NCBI GenBank assembly: GCA_035772785.1
Contig: JAOCPU010000057.1
Span: 62,001-126,000, forward strand
DNA from: Phlebiopsis flavidoalba
Taxonomy: Eukaryota > Basidiomycota > Agaricomycetes > Polyporales > Phanerochaetaceae
Length of the DNA stretch: 64,000 nt
Direction: 5' to 3'
Of this stretch, positions 1 to 11,700 are shown piece by piece; positions within the stretch are counted from its first letter, which is position 1, and the number at the start of each line of letters is the position of its first letter. A program made the translations under genes and the position numbers. The notes under the pieces were generated by a model. It saw nothing but the letters and a program-made list of their open reading frames with translations, did not search any database and was not told the DNA's origin.

Positions 1-736
1 AATTCAAACGGCTAGCCACCTGAGGTCTAACTGTCTGACAAGGATACAGCCATGGCCGGAGCACTTCAAGAGCAAATGAACACACTGAAAAGCAACTGGC
101 ATGCAGTCAAAACACTTGTATTTTGCTAAGTAGTAGAATCCATTGCTTTGGAGTTTCCAATCGCTGCATAGATTTTTGCCACATGTGCAAGAATATGGGA
201 GACATAGAAGGTATAGCGTCACATGCAATGGAGAAACAAACACATAGCCTATTTGGATTAGGATTCTGATATACAATCAGATACTTAGTCAAACATTGTT
301 ACAACTGAATTGCTTATGAGTGAAAGAAACCGGAAATGAATTGTCAGTGTAGATAAAAGCCACCTGCTTCCCCAGTGATCAAACGACCTTTAATTCATCA
401 GGTCACATTAAAGATTGTCAATGTGCGACCAATAGATCTGGATCAGCAGCAACACTATACAACAGCAGCTTTTTATGTGTTATGCACTTTTCTATAAGAA
501 TTCATAACCTCACAATTGTCGAAGCATATTTTACAGGCTCATACACTCTCTCTCTTCCAATATTGTCTTTTCTGCCAATGATAGCCTAGCATAGATTGTG
601 TATACACTACCTTGGTGGCTCAGAAATTGAGTCCACCGTTGATATGTGCTTAGCTCTCAGTCACAGTGCAAAGCCTTATATGGTAGGTCAAAGCAGGAAA
701 GCCATTCTGAGACATCTGAAAAGGCACAAAAGTGCT
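1..736. other. AT-rich DNA, no gene seen
   Basis: No supported gene. The only recognisable item is a 55-bp LTR end at 190-244 (listed separately). The remaining open frames are short, have poor codon content and show no domain. Confidence 0.6.
190..244 (-). repeat. Fragment of copia-type LTR
   Basis: About 55 bp match the outer end of the reverse LTR at 5,791-6,127: the order of the stretches ggcgtggcatcacatacaa and gagaaacaaa is kept, here as tatagcgtcacatgcaatggagaaacaaacaca. Several differences are CpG transitions. The rest of this LTR copy is not recognisable upstream. Confidence 0.55.
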
Positions 737-1042
737 TGTTTCCTCCGTTTTATATGATGCCACGCATTTTTTGTTTTTTTATATCTCCCTTGGATTTTTA
801 TGGCCTTCCATATTTCCTCAATTTTCCTGTACTTGTTTGTATTTTCTTTTGCCTCTAGTTGTAGAGAGTTGTGTGGATATGTTCGAGTCACCAAGCAATT
901 AAGGCCTCAAATGGGTTTGTTCTCTGAGGATATGGCTTGGGCAGTTTCTTCAGTTGCCAGCTTTCAGGCTTGATATTGCTGCATCTTCACTGTGATGTAT
1001 TCTGGTGTTTCAAACACACCACTCATTGAGTTCTGGCTCCTA
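737..1042 (+). repeat. Decayed copia-type LTR, forward copy
   Basis: About 306 bp align end to end with the LTR at 4,585-4,919. Shared blocks are the TGTT start, atgatgccacgc near 761, ctctagttgtag near 856, gttcgagtcacc near 882, the cttcagttgcc / ctttcaggct block near 948-970, and gagttctggctcct at the end. Most differences are C-to-T or G-to-A. There is no matching partner LTR of the same age next to it, so it is probably a solo LTR or the remnant of a lost element. Confidence 0.8.
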
Positions 1043-2029
1043 GCTGAGTAAAAAGCTGCAACAATAACTCAAAAAAAGATCACCACATGGCCGCCAGGAG
1101 CCATTGTATGCATTGTGTGGTCAGAGTTGAACAGCTAATTTAACAACTGAGGAAAAACTTGAAGAGACTCAAGCATTTACTCTGCAATTGTATCTGATGC
1201 AATGCCTTTGCACTTATATAGTTTTGCAAGGCTTATAATTATTTCCCATCATTTCTTGATTATGCTGTATTGCTTTTTTCCCCTTATGCCCAGTGGGAAA
1301 CTTGTTGCGTAGTATTCAAGTTATTAGGCACAATGCACACCAGTATGCGGGTAACGTTTGAGAATGCCTGATGGCTGGGGTTCCTCTCTGGCTGCTCTCT
1401 CCAGTGCTTCATTTGGGCCATTGACACATGCTATATCCCATGCTCTATACAGCCTTCTGTGTGGCGTTCTGGCGCTCTACTACTCCAGTTTTGACATCCT
1501 CAGTCCGAGTGGGATGAGATGGCTTGAGCCTTCTTAAACCCGAGATGAAACATAATTGACAACTTGTGCCTCATCCAAAATGATGACAGCCATGAAATGC
1601 CAAGCTGGGTCAGAGCTAAATCAAGCTAACAGCAGTAGTATCAGTGTTGCGGTTAAAAGTTTGAGATACATTGCTCAATCACAACACCTACCATACTTAG
1701 GGCCTTTCCAATGCACAAAGTGAGAGTAAGTGTGGTTCCTTGAGACTCAATTTATGGACACGTTGCTTTGCTGTAAACAACAGAGATTGAGCTAGATGAT
1801 GTTGTCTTATGCCTTCCAGCAGTAGAGAGCAGTGTGAGAAAATCTTTCATTCATCATCTCTGGAGATCCCTTCGCTCATCGCTAATGCAGTCCATGCGCT
1901 CCAGAAATGGGAAGCATGATTGAGATGGTCGACTAGGCAATACAGTGGGAAAACCGGTTGAGTAGTGGGAGGGCTTGAAAGCGAGTGTGCTAGTGGTGGG
2001 GGCGCCAATGACTATCTGAAAACATGGAC
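1043..2029. other. AT-rich spacer, no gene seen
   Basis: Nothing coding is recognisable. The stretch lies between the decayed LTR and the downstream end of the copia pol remnant. Its right edge may still contain the last codons of RNase H and the old 3' untranslated part of the element, but no LTR in the reverse orientation was found here. Confidence 0.5.
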
Positions 2030-4584
2030 ACCCTCTATTCCCCTTCTGAACAACATCACCCAGCTAATGACAGTAGTGTTGCTTGTCATGTAGAGCATCA
2101 ATGGTGCTTCACAAAGTTTAGCATCAAGCACAGCAAGTAGGTTCTCTATCCAAGCAACATCTCCCGCTATTTCCATTGTAGCAAGGTATTCACACAGTAG
2201 AACGCAAAAGTGTCGTCATAGCCAGCATAGTCAGCATCAGAGTATGTCACAAAGAGCTCATCTTCCTTTGAAGGACCATAAGTCAATCGCAGGTCGAGTG
2301 TGCCCTCGACATACCGGAACAGATGCTTGACTGCTTCCCAGTGCGCTTTACCAGGGTTCGCATTGAAGCGAGCCAGCAAAGACACAGCATAAGCGATGTC
2401 AGGCCTGGTACAGGTATATGAGAGAACCGATCGCACTAAGGTATGGAACCTTTGCCATGAATGCCTTATTCTCACCAGTGGAGGGGCTATCAGAGGCTGA
2501 AGGGCGAACCTTAGGCACCATAGGCGTCTTTACAGGTGAGCAATCAGAGAAGCCATATCGCTCAAGCATATCAGTGATATACTGACGCTGTGACAGCGAA
2601 ATGCGGCGGTTGGGACGATCCCTAGCAATCTCTATACCCAATAGAAACGAGGTGGGACCAAGGTCGCGCAGTTTGAAAGCTGTAGAAAGCTCCTGCACTA
2701 TCCGGTCAGACTCTGCAGCACTGTTGGAAGCAATTGTGATGTCGTCAATGAAGACTGGCACCATCAGATGCACAGAGTCTCGACAATAAATGTACAGAGA
2801 CGCATCTGAGTGCAACCGACTAAAGCCAAGTTTCAACGGTGTAGCATGCAGAGTCTTGTTCCACACTCGCCCTGCCTGCTCAAGCCCATACAATGACTTT
2901 ACTAGCTTCAGAAACGTCGCCATGATTGCCAAAGTAGAAGCCATCTGGCGGCTGCATATAGATCTCAAGTTCACCATTGATGAAGGTATGAGAAATGTCC
3001 AATGAGTGCAGATTGATGTCTTCCAGGGCAGAGATAGCAAGCACTGTGCGGAGCGTTGCCATGCGCACTGTTGAAGCAAAGGTTTAAACAAAGTCATAAC
3101 TACGGAGTTGTGAATAGCCTTTGGCGACCAGTCTAGCATTGTAACGCTCCAGCTTCCCATCAGAGAGGAACTTCTGGCTAAAGACCCATCTACACAACCG
3201 ATGGCCTTTTTACCAGGTGGCAGAGGACATGGAACCCAAGTCCCATTCGCAATATGTGCTTCAATCTCGACCTGACTCGCAACTCTCCACTGATCTGCGT
3301 CTGAACACTTCATAGCCTCATACCAATTGGTAGCTCAAGCGCCATGTGCAGAGTTTTGCCTTCAACAGGAGCTCATCATTGCTCTCATCATGCAACTCAT
3401 CAAGCACCTCATCCTCCAAAGGAGGGTGATGCACAGGCTCTGGCTGAGGTGGTGGAGGATGCTGAATCTTCCACCATTCACCAGGAGGTCTGCGCTCGCG
3501 CTGAGAGCGACGCTCCGCAAGGGAGGGCTCTGACGAGTTAGCTGACTGTGAGGTTGATGACCCAGGTTGTAACTCAGAACGAGCTGCAGGCCTGGAACGA
3601 GACTGTGATGATGCAGTGGGCCCCGAACACCGCTCAGAACGAGCTTTAGAGCGAGGGGCAGGGTCAGTGCAGGGATGTCTGGCTCATTCGCTGCAGGAGC
3701 AGGAGCAAGCGCAGGACCAGGAGGCGCAATAGGCGGCGGAGAAGGAGTGCGAGGCTCAGAAGGAGGAGGATCAGCAGGCACAGGGTGCTCTGCAGGCAGC
3801 CTTTCCTCCGCAACACGAGCCTGCTGAGCATCTGCAGGAGACTCAAGACCAGGAGGAGACAGTCCAGGAACAGGTTCCAAAGATGAGTGGGAGTGAAAAG
3901 GAGGAGGAGGAAGACTGACCCAGTTCTTCATCCCAGGGAAGTAACACTCGTCGAAAACAGCGCGTTCAGCGATAGTGACCTTCTTTGTGCCTGGATTGTA
4001 GATCTTCCAACCCTTGTAACCAGGTGGATAGCCAATGAAGATTGACTTCTCCATGTGAAAGCCCAGTGCACCACGCTTGTCCTTTTGCACATGCACATAT
4101 GCCAGACACCCCCAGATGCGCAAATGCGAGACATCTGGTTTCCGCCCATAGAAGGCTTCAAAGGGCGTTACTCCAGGGCGTTCAGAGGTGGGACAGCGGT
4201 TAAGGACGTGTACCAGCGAAGACAGGGCCTCCCCCCATAACAAAGGTGGTAAACGAGCTTCTGAGAGCATAGCAGTGATGCCCTCAGCCAGAATGCAGTT
4301 GAAACGCTCGGGCAACACCATTCTGCTGAGGTCGATTGCGCACAGTGTGTTGCCTCTCGATGCCATGCTCAATGCAGAAAGCATCGAACTCCTTGCTGAT
4401 GTACTCCCCACCCTTGTGGTCGCGCAGAGCAAGAGCTTCCGCCCAGTCTGAGCTTCAGCATGCGCTTTGAACTGCTAGAACGCGGCAAAGGACTCTGGAG
4501 AGCCCTTGGTCTTCATAAGCAAAACCGCTTTCAAACGCAAGGAGTTGTCAATGAAGGTGATCCAGTAGCAGTAACTGGAGTGTG
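2030..4584 (-). pseudogene. Copia pol remnant: integrase, RT, RNase H
   Basis: Minus-strand reading starts in the integrase core (YWITFIDNS near 4,565), passes KGGEY near 4,395 and the ERFNCILAEG / LLWGEAL region, then the integrase tail with GRKPDVSHLRIWGCLAYVH and FIGYPPGYKGWKIY near 4,010-4,130. A Pro-rich linker follows. The RT begins near 3,310 (QWRVASQVEIEAHIANGTW), contains KSLYGLEQAGRVW and the catalytic motif FIDDI near 2,745, which replaces the usual YVDD, and ends with LGIEIARD. RNase H follows with CTRPDIAYAVS and YSDADYAG near 2,220, then decayed sequence such as DVAWIENLLA near 2,150. At least four frame breaks and an internal stop in the integrase part show that it is not functional. 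The upstream half of the polyprotein lies inverted at 4,920-5,790. Confidence 0.88.
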
Positions 4585-4919
4585 TGTTCGTTTTTCCATT
4601 GTATGTGTGATGCCACGCCTTCCTCTGCTCTTATATAGCATCCCATGACTCTTATGACTCTTACATATCATTGTTCGATTTCTCCATATTTCTCTCTATT
4701 TTTCCCAGCTCTAGTTGTAGACTTGTGTAGTGTTCAAGTCACCGGGCGATTAAGCGCCCGCGTGCGTCATATGCCTGAGGGCTTAGCTTGGGCTTCTCTT
4801 TAGTTGCTCACTCCAGCCTTCAGGTCAGTATGCTGTATCTTCGCTGTAATACATTCAGTTGCTCACTCCCGCCTTCAGTCTGGTATTCTGGCACCCCACT
4901 GGTCGAGTTCTGACTCCCA
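4585..4919 (+). repeat. Copia LTR, forward copy
   Basis: The 335-bp LTR starts TGTTCG and ends ACTCCCA. A TATA-like ttatatag at about 4,631 gives the transcription direction (+). A GC-rich stem-loop lies near 4,743-4,765. It is the near-perfect reverse complement of 5,791-6,127. The sequence to its left (gagtgtg on the plus strand) is the reversed start of integrase, so the LTR end abuts coding sequence directly. The sequence to the right leads into a shortened gag/protease region in the same orientation, so it behaves as a 5' LTR for the plus-strand block. Confidence 0.85.
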
Positions 4920-5790
4920 GTTCCTTACTGCCATCGCTTCCAGCGCGAAAAGGGATGCGCTGAGCATGAGATTCCAAAAGTCACGAACAGCGTGTTAAGG
5001 GCGAGAACGGCACCGCTGCAGCTAAAAAGACTGCTGCACAAAGCGTCCACTACAGCACACTGGCCAAGTCACAGTTCGTTCTCTACAGTTGTTCACCTTG
5101 CTAGAGCACGCTGCTCACTACCTTGGGACTGCAGACACAGGCGCCACTGCTCATACGACACCATCATCACCATTGGCTGGGCAACTACACCTCTTTGCGC
5201 ATTGCTATCCGCCTTGCCCAATGACGCTGTTGTCTACTCTGAGGGTGTAGGATCTGTGGTGTACGTTCCAGTGATTGGAGGGGAGTCTGCGCAAGCGGTG
5301 GAGTTTGGCAGAGTCTTGCATGTCCTTGCACTTGGATCAAATTTGTTCTCTGTCCTCTACCTTACTCGATGCCATTGTTTCAAACGTTCACATCTACTCT
5401 GACCAAATGGACTTTGATTGTGACAAGACTACACTCTTCTCCGCTACAATCGATGCATCCAACACTGCCTACCTTGATGGAACGGTTTCTGCCCTCCCTT
5501 GAGTCTGCTCATCTCTCCTCCACCTCTACTCTGCCCCTCAACGAGACGCTTTGGCACCGCCGCTTTGCGCACTTCCACTTCGAGGGTGTGCGCAAACTCA
5601 CTGATAGTGGTGCAGTAACTGGGTTGAAGCTTACCGCATCACAGCCTGCAGATCCTATATGCGAGCCTTGTCTTGCGGGCAAGCTCAACGCTGCTCCATT
5701 CTCTCTCGCGCTTAATCGTCGCGATAAACCGCTCCAACTCGTCCACTCTAATGTTCACGGCCCTGTTCCTGTCCGCACACACTCTTGTAC
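4920..5790 (+). pseudogene. Copia gag end, protease, GAG-pre-integrase
   Basis: Plus-strand block of the same copia family. The aspartic protease motif DTGATAH lies at 5,137-5,157, followed by NDAVVYSEGVGSVVY and LGSNLFSVLYL near 5,350. The GAG-pre-integrase zinc finger follows at 5,540-5,690: LWHRRFAHFHFEGVRKL with the two His, then CEPCLAGK with the two Cys. It ends at VHGPVPVRTHS, just where integrase should continue. That continuation lies on the minus strand at 4,584. Most of gag including its CCHC knuckle is absent. Frame breaks occur near 5,140-5,200 and near 5,400. Confidence 0.85.
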
Positions 5791-6127
5791 TGGGAGTCAG
5801 AACTCGACCAGTGGGGTGCCAGAATACCAGACTGAAGGCGGAAGTGAGCAACTGAATGTATTACAGCGAAGATACAGCATACTGACCTGAAGGCTGGAGT
5901 GAGCAACTAAAGAGAAGCCCAAGCCAAGCCCTCAGGAGGCATAAGACGCACGCGGGCGCTTAATCGCCCGGTGACTTGAACACTACACAAGTCTACAACT
6001 AGAGCTGGGAAAAATAGAGAGAAATATGGAGAAATCGAACAATAATATGTAACAGTCATAAGAGTTATGGGAAGCTATATAGGAGCAGAGGAAGGCGTGG
6101 CATCACATACAACAGAGAAACAAAACA
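5791..6127 (-). repeat. Copia LTR, reverse copy
   Basis: The 337-bp LTR reads TGGGAGTC at its left edge and ends in CAAAACA on the plus strand, so on the minus strand it starts TGTT and ends CCCA. It matches the reverse complement of 4,585-4,919 along its whole length, including the TATA-like block and the GC-rich stem-loop (5,951-5,972). Its inner edge abuts pre-integrase coding sequence of the opposite orientation. Confidence 0.85.
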
Positions 6128-7870
6128 GGCAGGAAGCGATGTTGTGATTAAGAATGGTGCAGCACTTGCATGGGGTAGTGTTGGTGGCCTCAGGGGTTGA
6201 AGCAGAGAGTGTGCACAGGGCAGGGGCCAAAGGTGGTAGAGCGAGAACAAAGGGATTCCCTGTTCTGGGCACTCGCTCAGGTGCGTCTGAGCAAAGAGGT
6301 GCTCACACATAAAGTAATGCTCATACTACCACTGTGCAGGCTCACAACTGTGCTCAGTCTGAGGCATTGGTATGGAATCTCATACTCTGCTACTAGCCAA
6401 CAAATGCTTATGTATAACTTGAGTAGGCTCTTCCTGCTCCTCCACACGCTCCATTTATCCCTGCTGCCCTTGGCCCTCTTTCTCCCCCTCCTCCTCATTA
6501 AGCAGCTCGTTCCTTTCATGCTTCACTTCTGATGCAGGCCAATGCTTCCTGTCTCACTCAACGTGCAACGTCCTCAATACCCGAAGGTGTGACAAGTGGA
6601 GCCCATTGACCACCTGATCTCTGATACAAGAGCAACATCAGTTGCCTCTCTAGCCACTGCTCCCTCTCTGTCCAATAAGATCACACCCTTTGCATGTAAT
6701 GCTAGAGTCCTCTTTATCCCAACCCCCTGCAGCGCCCACAACCATTCCTCGCCATGCTTCTCATTTGCAACCAGTCTTTACCCAAGAATGCAAGCATCAT
6801 CTTCAGGCTGCGCAAGCAAAGAAGTCAACGAAGCAAGCTATACATGATACAGAAGAACAGGAGAAAAAGACATAACCTCCATGGCATTTACTCAAGTGAG
6901 TGTTTTACATCCTTGTTACCAGACTTCCAACTAATAAGGGCATAATTGTGCACTCACCAAGAGAATGACACAGTACTTGAGCTGGTCAAGTTTCAGGATA
7001 AACTTGAAGTGTGGCTTAAGATGTGCCTTACAGAAGCTTTCATTGAATTTGTTAGTCTTTCCTCTCTGTTAACTGCCTTCTACTTGTACAACAAGACTCA
7101 AAGGCAATTGGCACCAGATTGAGGTTTGCTTCCAGAAGACAATCTATTCCAAAACTTGAAGGTCCATTGCAATGCAGGCCTTGATAATCTTCCTCAGTGT
7201 GACAACTCACAGGTGCAAATGCACTTCCATAACCACTTGCCAGGTGGGTGCCGCATCTGTCCATAAGTAGCAGAAGTCATTGCAGGGCGCAGCATCATTG
7301 GCACGTCAGCAATTTGCTATTCCTTCATCCGAAGGTCCGGTATCTGCTCTCCACATTCTCCAGTCCTTCTAGTATATGAGCTGTGATACTGCCATCCTCT
7401 TCACCATAGGCTCTGCCATATGCCTTACCTCTTGAGCCATACTCTGAGGTCATCTCCTAGCCTTCAGCTCTATCTATTTTTGTCAGTCTCAGTAAATCTC
7501 TCTCTCTCTTTTCTGATCTTGCACACTAAAAGTATTCTCCCAAGGAGACATAATCATCATTTCCAATAGTAACAATGACTTAGAGCCTTCAGACAAGGTG
7601 ATAGCGGCCAAGGTAAATATCTGTAGTGCTGTTATGAGTTGAGGCTGGCTATCCCACTACAGTAGTCTCAAAATGCAAATTTTGTAGACATGAACAATTG
7701 CTCCTCTGCATTTGAGTCTTACAACGGCAGCAAGAAAACAGCCAGGGTGGTCTTTGGAAAACATTTTTCCTGATATAATTTGGAAAACCACCGCCTTCCA
7801 CAAAAAACTGAACACAATGGCTCAATAGCTCAGTTAAGACTTGAGGGAAGTATACTGGTTTTGGTCACAC
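6128..7870. other. AT-rich spacer with unassigned open frames
   Basis: No gene recognised. Two stretches have higher GC than the surroundings: 6,128-6,540, with an 80-codon minus-strand frame rich in Arg/Lys/Ser, and 6,590-6,900, with Ser/Ala/Pro-rich plus-strand frames. Neither shows a domain, and both could be gag or flank remnants of the neighbouring copia element. A short CT run lies near 7,498-7,512. Positions 7,000-7,870 show nothing more. Confidence 0.4.
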
Positions 7871-7877
7871 ACAAATA

Positions 7878-8743
7878 CAGTGACAGACAAAAGGAATGCA
7901 ATTGGGTTTTAAGCACTTGGTAACAATAGATTATATTTTGTGAAACATAGAAAATAACCACAAGCTGTAAATTTCATGTATACAGTATTTATATGTAATA
8001 TTTTATTAAAATGTCATATTACCATATACAGCAGGTACACATAAAATGGCTTGAATATATATTACTTTTGACTATAACAAAAAATAGCTCGTAAAGAGTG
8101 AAATAAAACAGCAATGTAAAATGTTTTTATACTATGATTTACCTCATATATAGACATAACCTCACAAATATTTTTGATTGATCAAAGCTGTTCATTACAG
8201 AGCATTCATGCAATTGCATTTTGCAGTTATTTTACTAAATTTAAATTGCTTTCCAAAACATTTGCTACAAAGCAGCTTGAATAATGCAAATTATATGGCT
8301 TTTCTTACGCTGACATCAATGCCTGGCCAAAGCTTGGATATATGCAACTTTGTCCATACATATAATACTATAGTTTTAGTTTTAGGCCTAGTGATTACAA
8401 AATGCAACTAAATAAATACTTAATAATTAAGAGTTTTAATTAGCTGATAATATATATGAGGTTATATTTATATATGAGGTAATTTATGGTATATAAAAAT
8501 TCTCAACTGCCACTTTATTTAAGCTCTCACAAGCCATTTTTTGTTATGCTTAAAAGTCATATATATTCAATTTATCTTATGAACACCTACTGTATATGGT
8601 AAAATGACACTGTGATAGAATACTAAATATACATATTGTATATATGCAATTTACAGCTCATAACTATTTTTTGAATTTAACAAGTTATAAGCTATTATTT
8701 CTAAATGTATAAAGCCTAATTGCACTATTTTTATTTGCAACTG
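7878..8743. mobile_element. Long-palindrome TA-flanked MITE, family A
   Basis: An 866-bp element flanked by TA on both sides (7,876-7,877 and 8,744-8,745). The left end CAGTGACAGACAAAAGGAAT and the right end ...tgcactatttttatttgcaactg are inverted copies of one another. The inverted match runs far inward: the block acacataaaatggcttgaat near 8,036 has its reverse-complement partner near 8,560, and cctcatatatagacataacc near 8,142 pairs with the region near 8,458. Each arm is therefore about 300 bp or more. There is no transposase frame. TA duplication and a CAGTG-type end fit a Tc1/mariner-mobilised non-autonomous element. Other copies are at 24,080-25,213, 23,485-24,060 and in 18,712-21,193. 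Confidence 0.75.
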
Positions 8744-11700
8744 TATACTATAGAGATACATTGCAAGTTGTTCTGGATTTTAGCATGCCATTTTCTGGTC
8801 AGTATTTAACAATTGCTTTCTGGCCATCGGAACTGAATGCTAATAGCACTATATGCATATGCACTATATATGTTAGCTATATTGGTTTCCTTATAAGTTA
8901 TTCCACTCTGTAAAATGTAGTCTATATTCAAGAAGCACATTACAAATTGTTCCAGACCTTAGTATACTATTCTCTAGTAAGTATTGAATATTCAAGTTGT
9001 CTCTAGCAAAACTAGAAAAAATATTTGTTAACTAGCCTTAGATATGTTGTGTGCTTTATTACTGATTTTCTTGCTAAATATAGTTATTTATTATGCATAG
9101 ACAGCTTGGAGATTCTTGTCGCAGCGTGCGCAAATGCCCACTAATTTTTCAACTTAGTGTAATGCCTTGCACAACCCAAAGCGACCCCCTTTGGTCTAGA
9201 AGCACAGTATGTAGTCATAATAGATGACTCCTTGGAGTTTAGCCCTGTTTAGTCATATACGCTGACAATGCTTACTTAGCCGCTGGCTTAGACATGACTC
9301 AGACTTTCTATTGGTTTCCATTTGTTTCCAACGGACTTAGTAATTGTTTCGGTGAACTAGTATTTAAGCGTAGTCTACTGCTGCCTAAGTCTTCATCTCG
9401 ACCTCTTGGTCATTGAACTTAGGTAAACTTCAATATCTGTGCATACACATACAAATATTAACTTGGTCATTGGACTTAGCTCGACCTGCGTACTGCTAGC
9501 TCTGACTGAGACTTGTCATGCATGGCTCTTGCTGCCTGCCGACATTGAGTTTTTTAGTTTACCTCTCTTTGCATTTCACCTGGTGTGCGCATCAAGCCAT
9601 TGCCTCAGCGACAGTTCTAAATGCTCTAGTTTTCCAAGACGGCTGGAGTATGTGACGCAGTTATACAGTCTCATTGTTCGGCAACAATATATTGATCAAT
9701 ATGCCCTATTATCAACTGTGATTCCTTTTTGGCCTTTACACTCAGTATCTCTAAAGCTTGCGAGTTTTTGGCTACGTTCTTCCTAGTCTATTATGTTTTT
9801 ACCACATATTAGGAAACAAGCAACTGGCAGGTAAAGAATCTTTGGGTTTATAAAACATTTAAAGAGCAGGACAAAGTAACCCAGAAGGCAAATCTGCATC
9901 TTAAACAAGGCCTTGTGTATTGATTGCATTCTACCTCTACTATCACTCAAAAAAATACCAGTGCCCAGACATCTGTATAGTCTTCTATATGACACTTTCA
10001 AAAGGGTTCTCTATCTCCTCCCATATAATTACTGAGCTTATAAAAGCTTTGCCATATCTATCATGCACTAATACTAGATTTTGGCCCCTCTTTATTTGCA
10101 AGTAAGTGCCTTATCATTCTTGCCAAAGATTATATTCTGAGGACCCGATTTAGATGTAGTACCCGATATATACATCTATTTAGATGTATACATCTCAGCA
10201 ATGACATAATTCTATTTGCAAAGTTCACAAAGATATATGTCTCTTTGAATTTAATGATCACAATTGCTAAATAAACATCAAGTGCACAAATATAAAGTTG
10301 GGCTGGATGTAGAGTTTGAGGATTTTATTTTGGCTTTTCTCTTATTAAATTTACCATTCTGGATATGTTAGTCTAAATAATTCAAGCTAAAGAAAGATCT
10401 TTTATGCATCAACTTTGAGCTTATCTGGACTCTTGATTTTGCTAGCTTATCAGCTAACCCAACTGATATTTATATTTTCTGTAATCAATTCCTGCAAGAT
10501 ATTGTAGATTGAATTATTCAGTAGTGCAAATCCAAGAATAGTTGTTCAGACTTAGTCTAAAAATATGATTCTCTGTGAGAATATGCTATTTCCTGGCTCA
10601 AGTACTTATACAATTAGTAAAATTTTCTTCCTAGCAAGTACATCAATTATTTTTTTAGGTAAATACCAAAAAATAATAATCTAAAAGACTTATCCTAGAT
10701 TTATAGTGTTAAAGATATATTATCATATTTTACTAAGAAGAATATATTTGATAATCCGTTTTGAATAACATATGTAATTGAAGCCTATGCGGCATTTATT
10801 ATGTGAGCACATAAAGAGATTTGGTAAATATTTGAGAACAGATTATCTTTGACCATTATATATCTTAAGGAACTTCAGGAACTTTGCCCACACTCTTTTG
10901 TGCATGACAATCTGTTGGCACTTATCAAGAAGCAGAGATTATTATATACACACTGCTTACATATGCATAGCAAAGAGCACACTATCTTGGCAACCTGCTT
11001 GGCAGTTTTAGTGGACAGTTATTAGATATATAGTTAATACTATTTACTCACTTATTGGATTCAACAAATTTATTCTGACAATAATGTTTAGCAGCTTATT
11101 AAGGAGTACAGCCAAACTAACACTTCATTGATTTACATAGACAATAGACCACTCAATGCTTTTGAGGCTTTCTATTTCCAAAATGTGCTTTAAAAGCCAG
11201 AGAACCTCAACCATCTATTTTACAAGCTCATACCCTCAGAAGCTCACAATAATCCAATTACAAAGATTTTCTGCAATTATCACAGTATGCCATTTTTCTC
11301 TGATATATTTATTGTTATTATCACTCAATATTAATAAATAGATGCGGAAACCTACCTTATTCCATATGCAAAGGAGAGTCCCTTTCTGTCTTCAAATGAG
11401 ACTTCTGAAAAATGGCAAACACCTTACATTACATATATTGGCAAGGTTTCTTGGTCAATAATACCACTATTTTCAATTAATTCAGCATCTGGCATGTGGC
11501 AAAGTAGAGTGGATAATTTCTATTTAACATTTGTACTAAAAATTCCAATTTACAGCACATCTGCCTATATTCCAGTACTCAGCCCTTTTGGGATTCAAAA
11601 TCACATCTTCAGATCTATCATTTATAGGACTATTTAAGTAGCTGTTACATTGCTTGAATACTATATCAACACATTTGTTATCCGCAAGAGTGATGTCAAG

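Larger units (their letters stand above)
2030..6127. mobile_element. Rearranged Ty1/copia retrotransposon
   Basis: A copia-type element whose parts point in opposite directions. Integrase (from its start), reverse transcriptase and RNase H read on the minus strand from 4,584 down to about 2,030. Protease and the GAG-pre-integrase zinc finger read on the plus strand from about 5,137 to 5,790. The plus-strand block is bounded by two LTR copies in inverted orientation (4,585-4,919 forward, 5,791-6,127 reverse). The domain order protease, pre-integrase, integrase, RT, RNase H identifies the Ty1/copia superfamily. Most of gag is missing: only about 218 bp separate the LTR from the protease motif. 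The coding parts have several frame breaks, so the element is dead. An LTR in reverse orientation at the low-coordinate end is missing. Confidence 0.85.
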
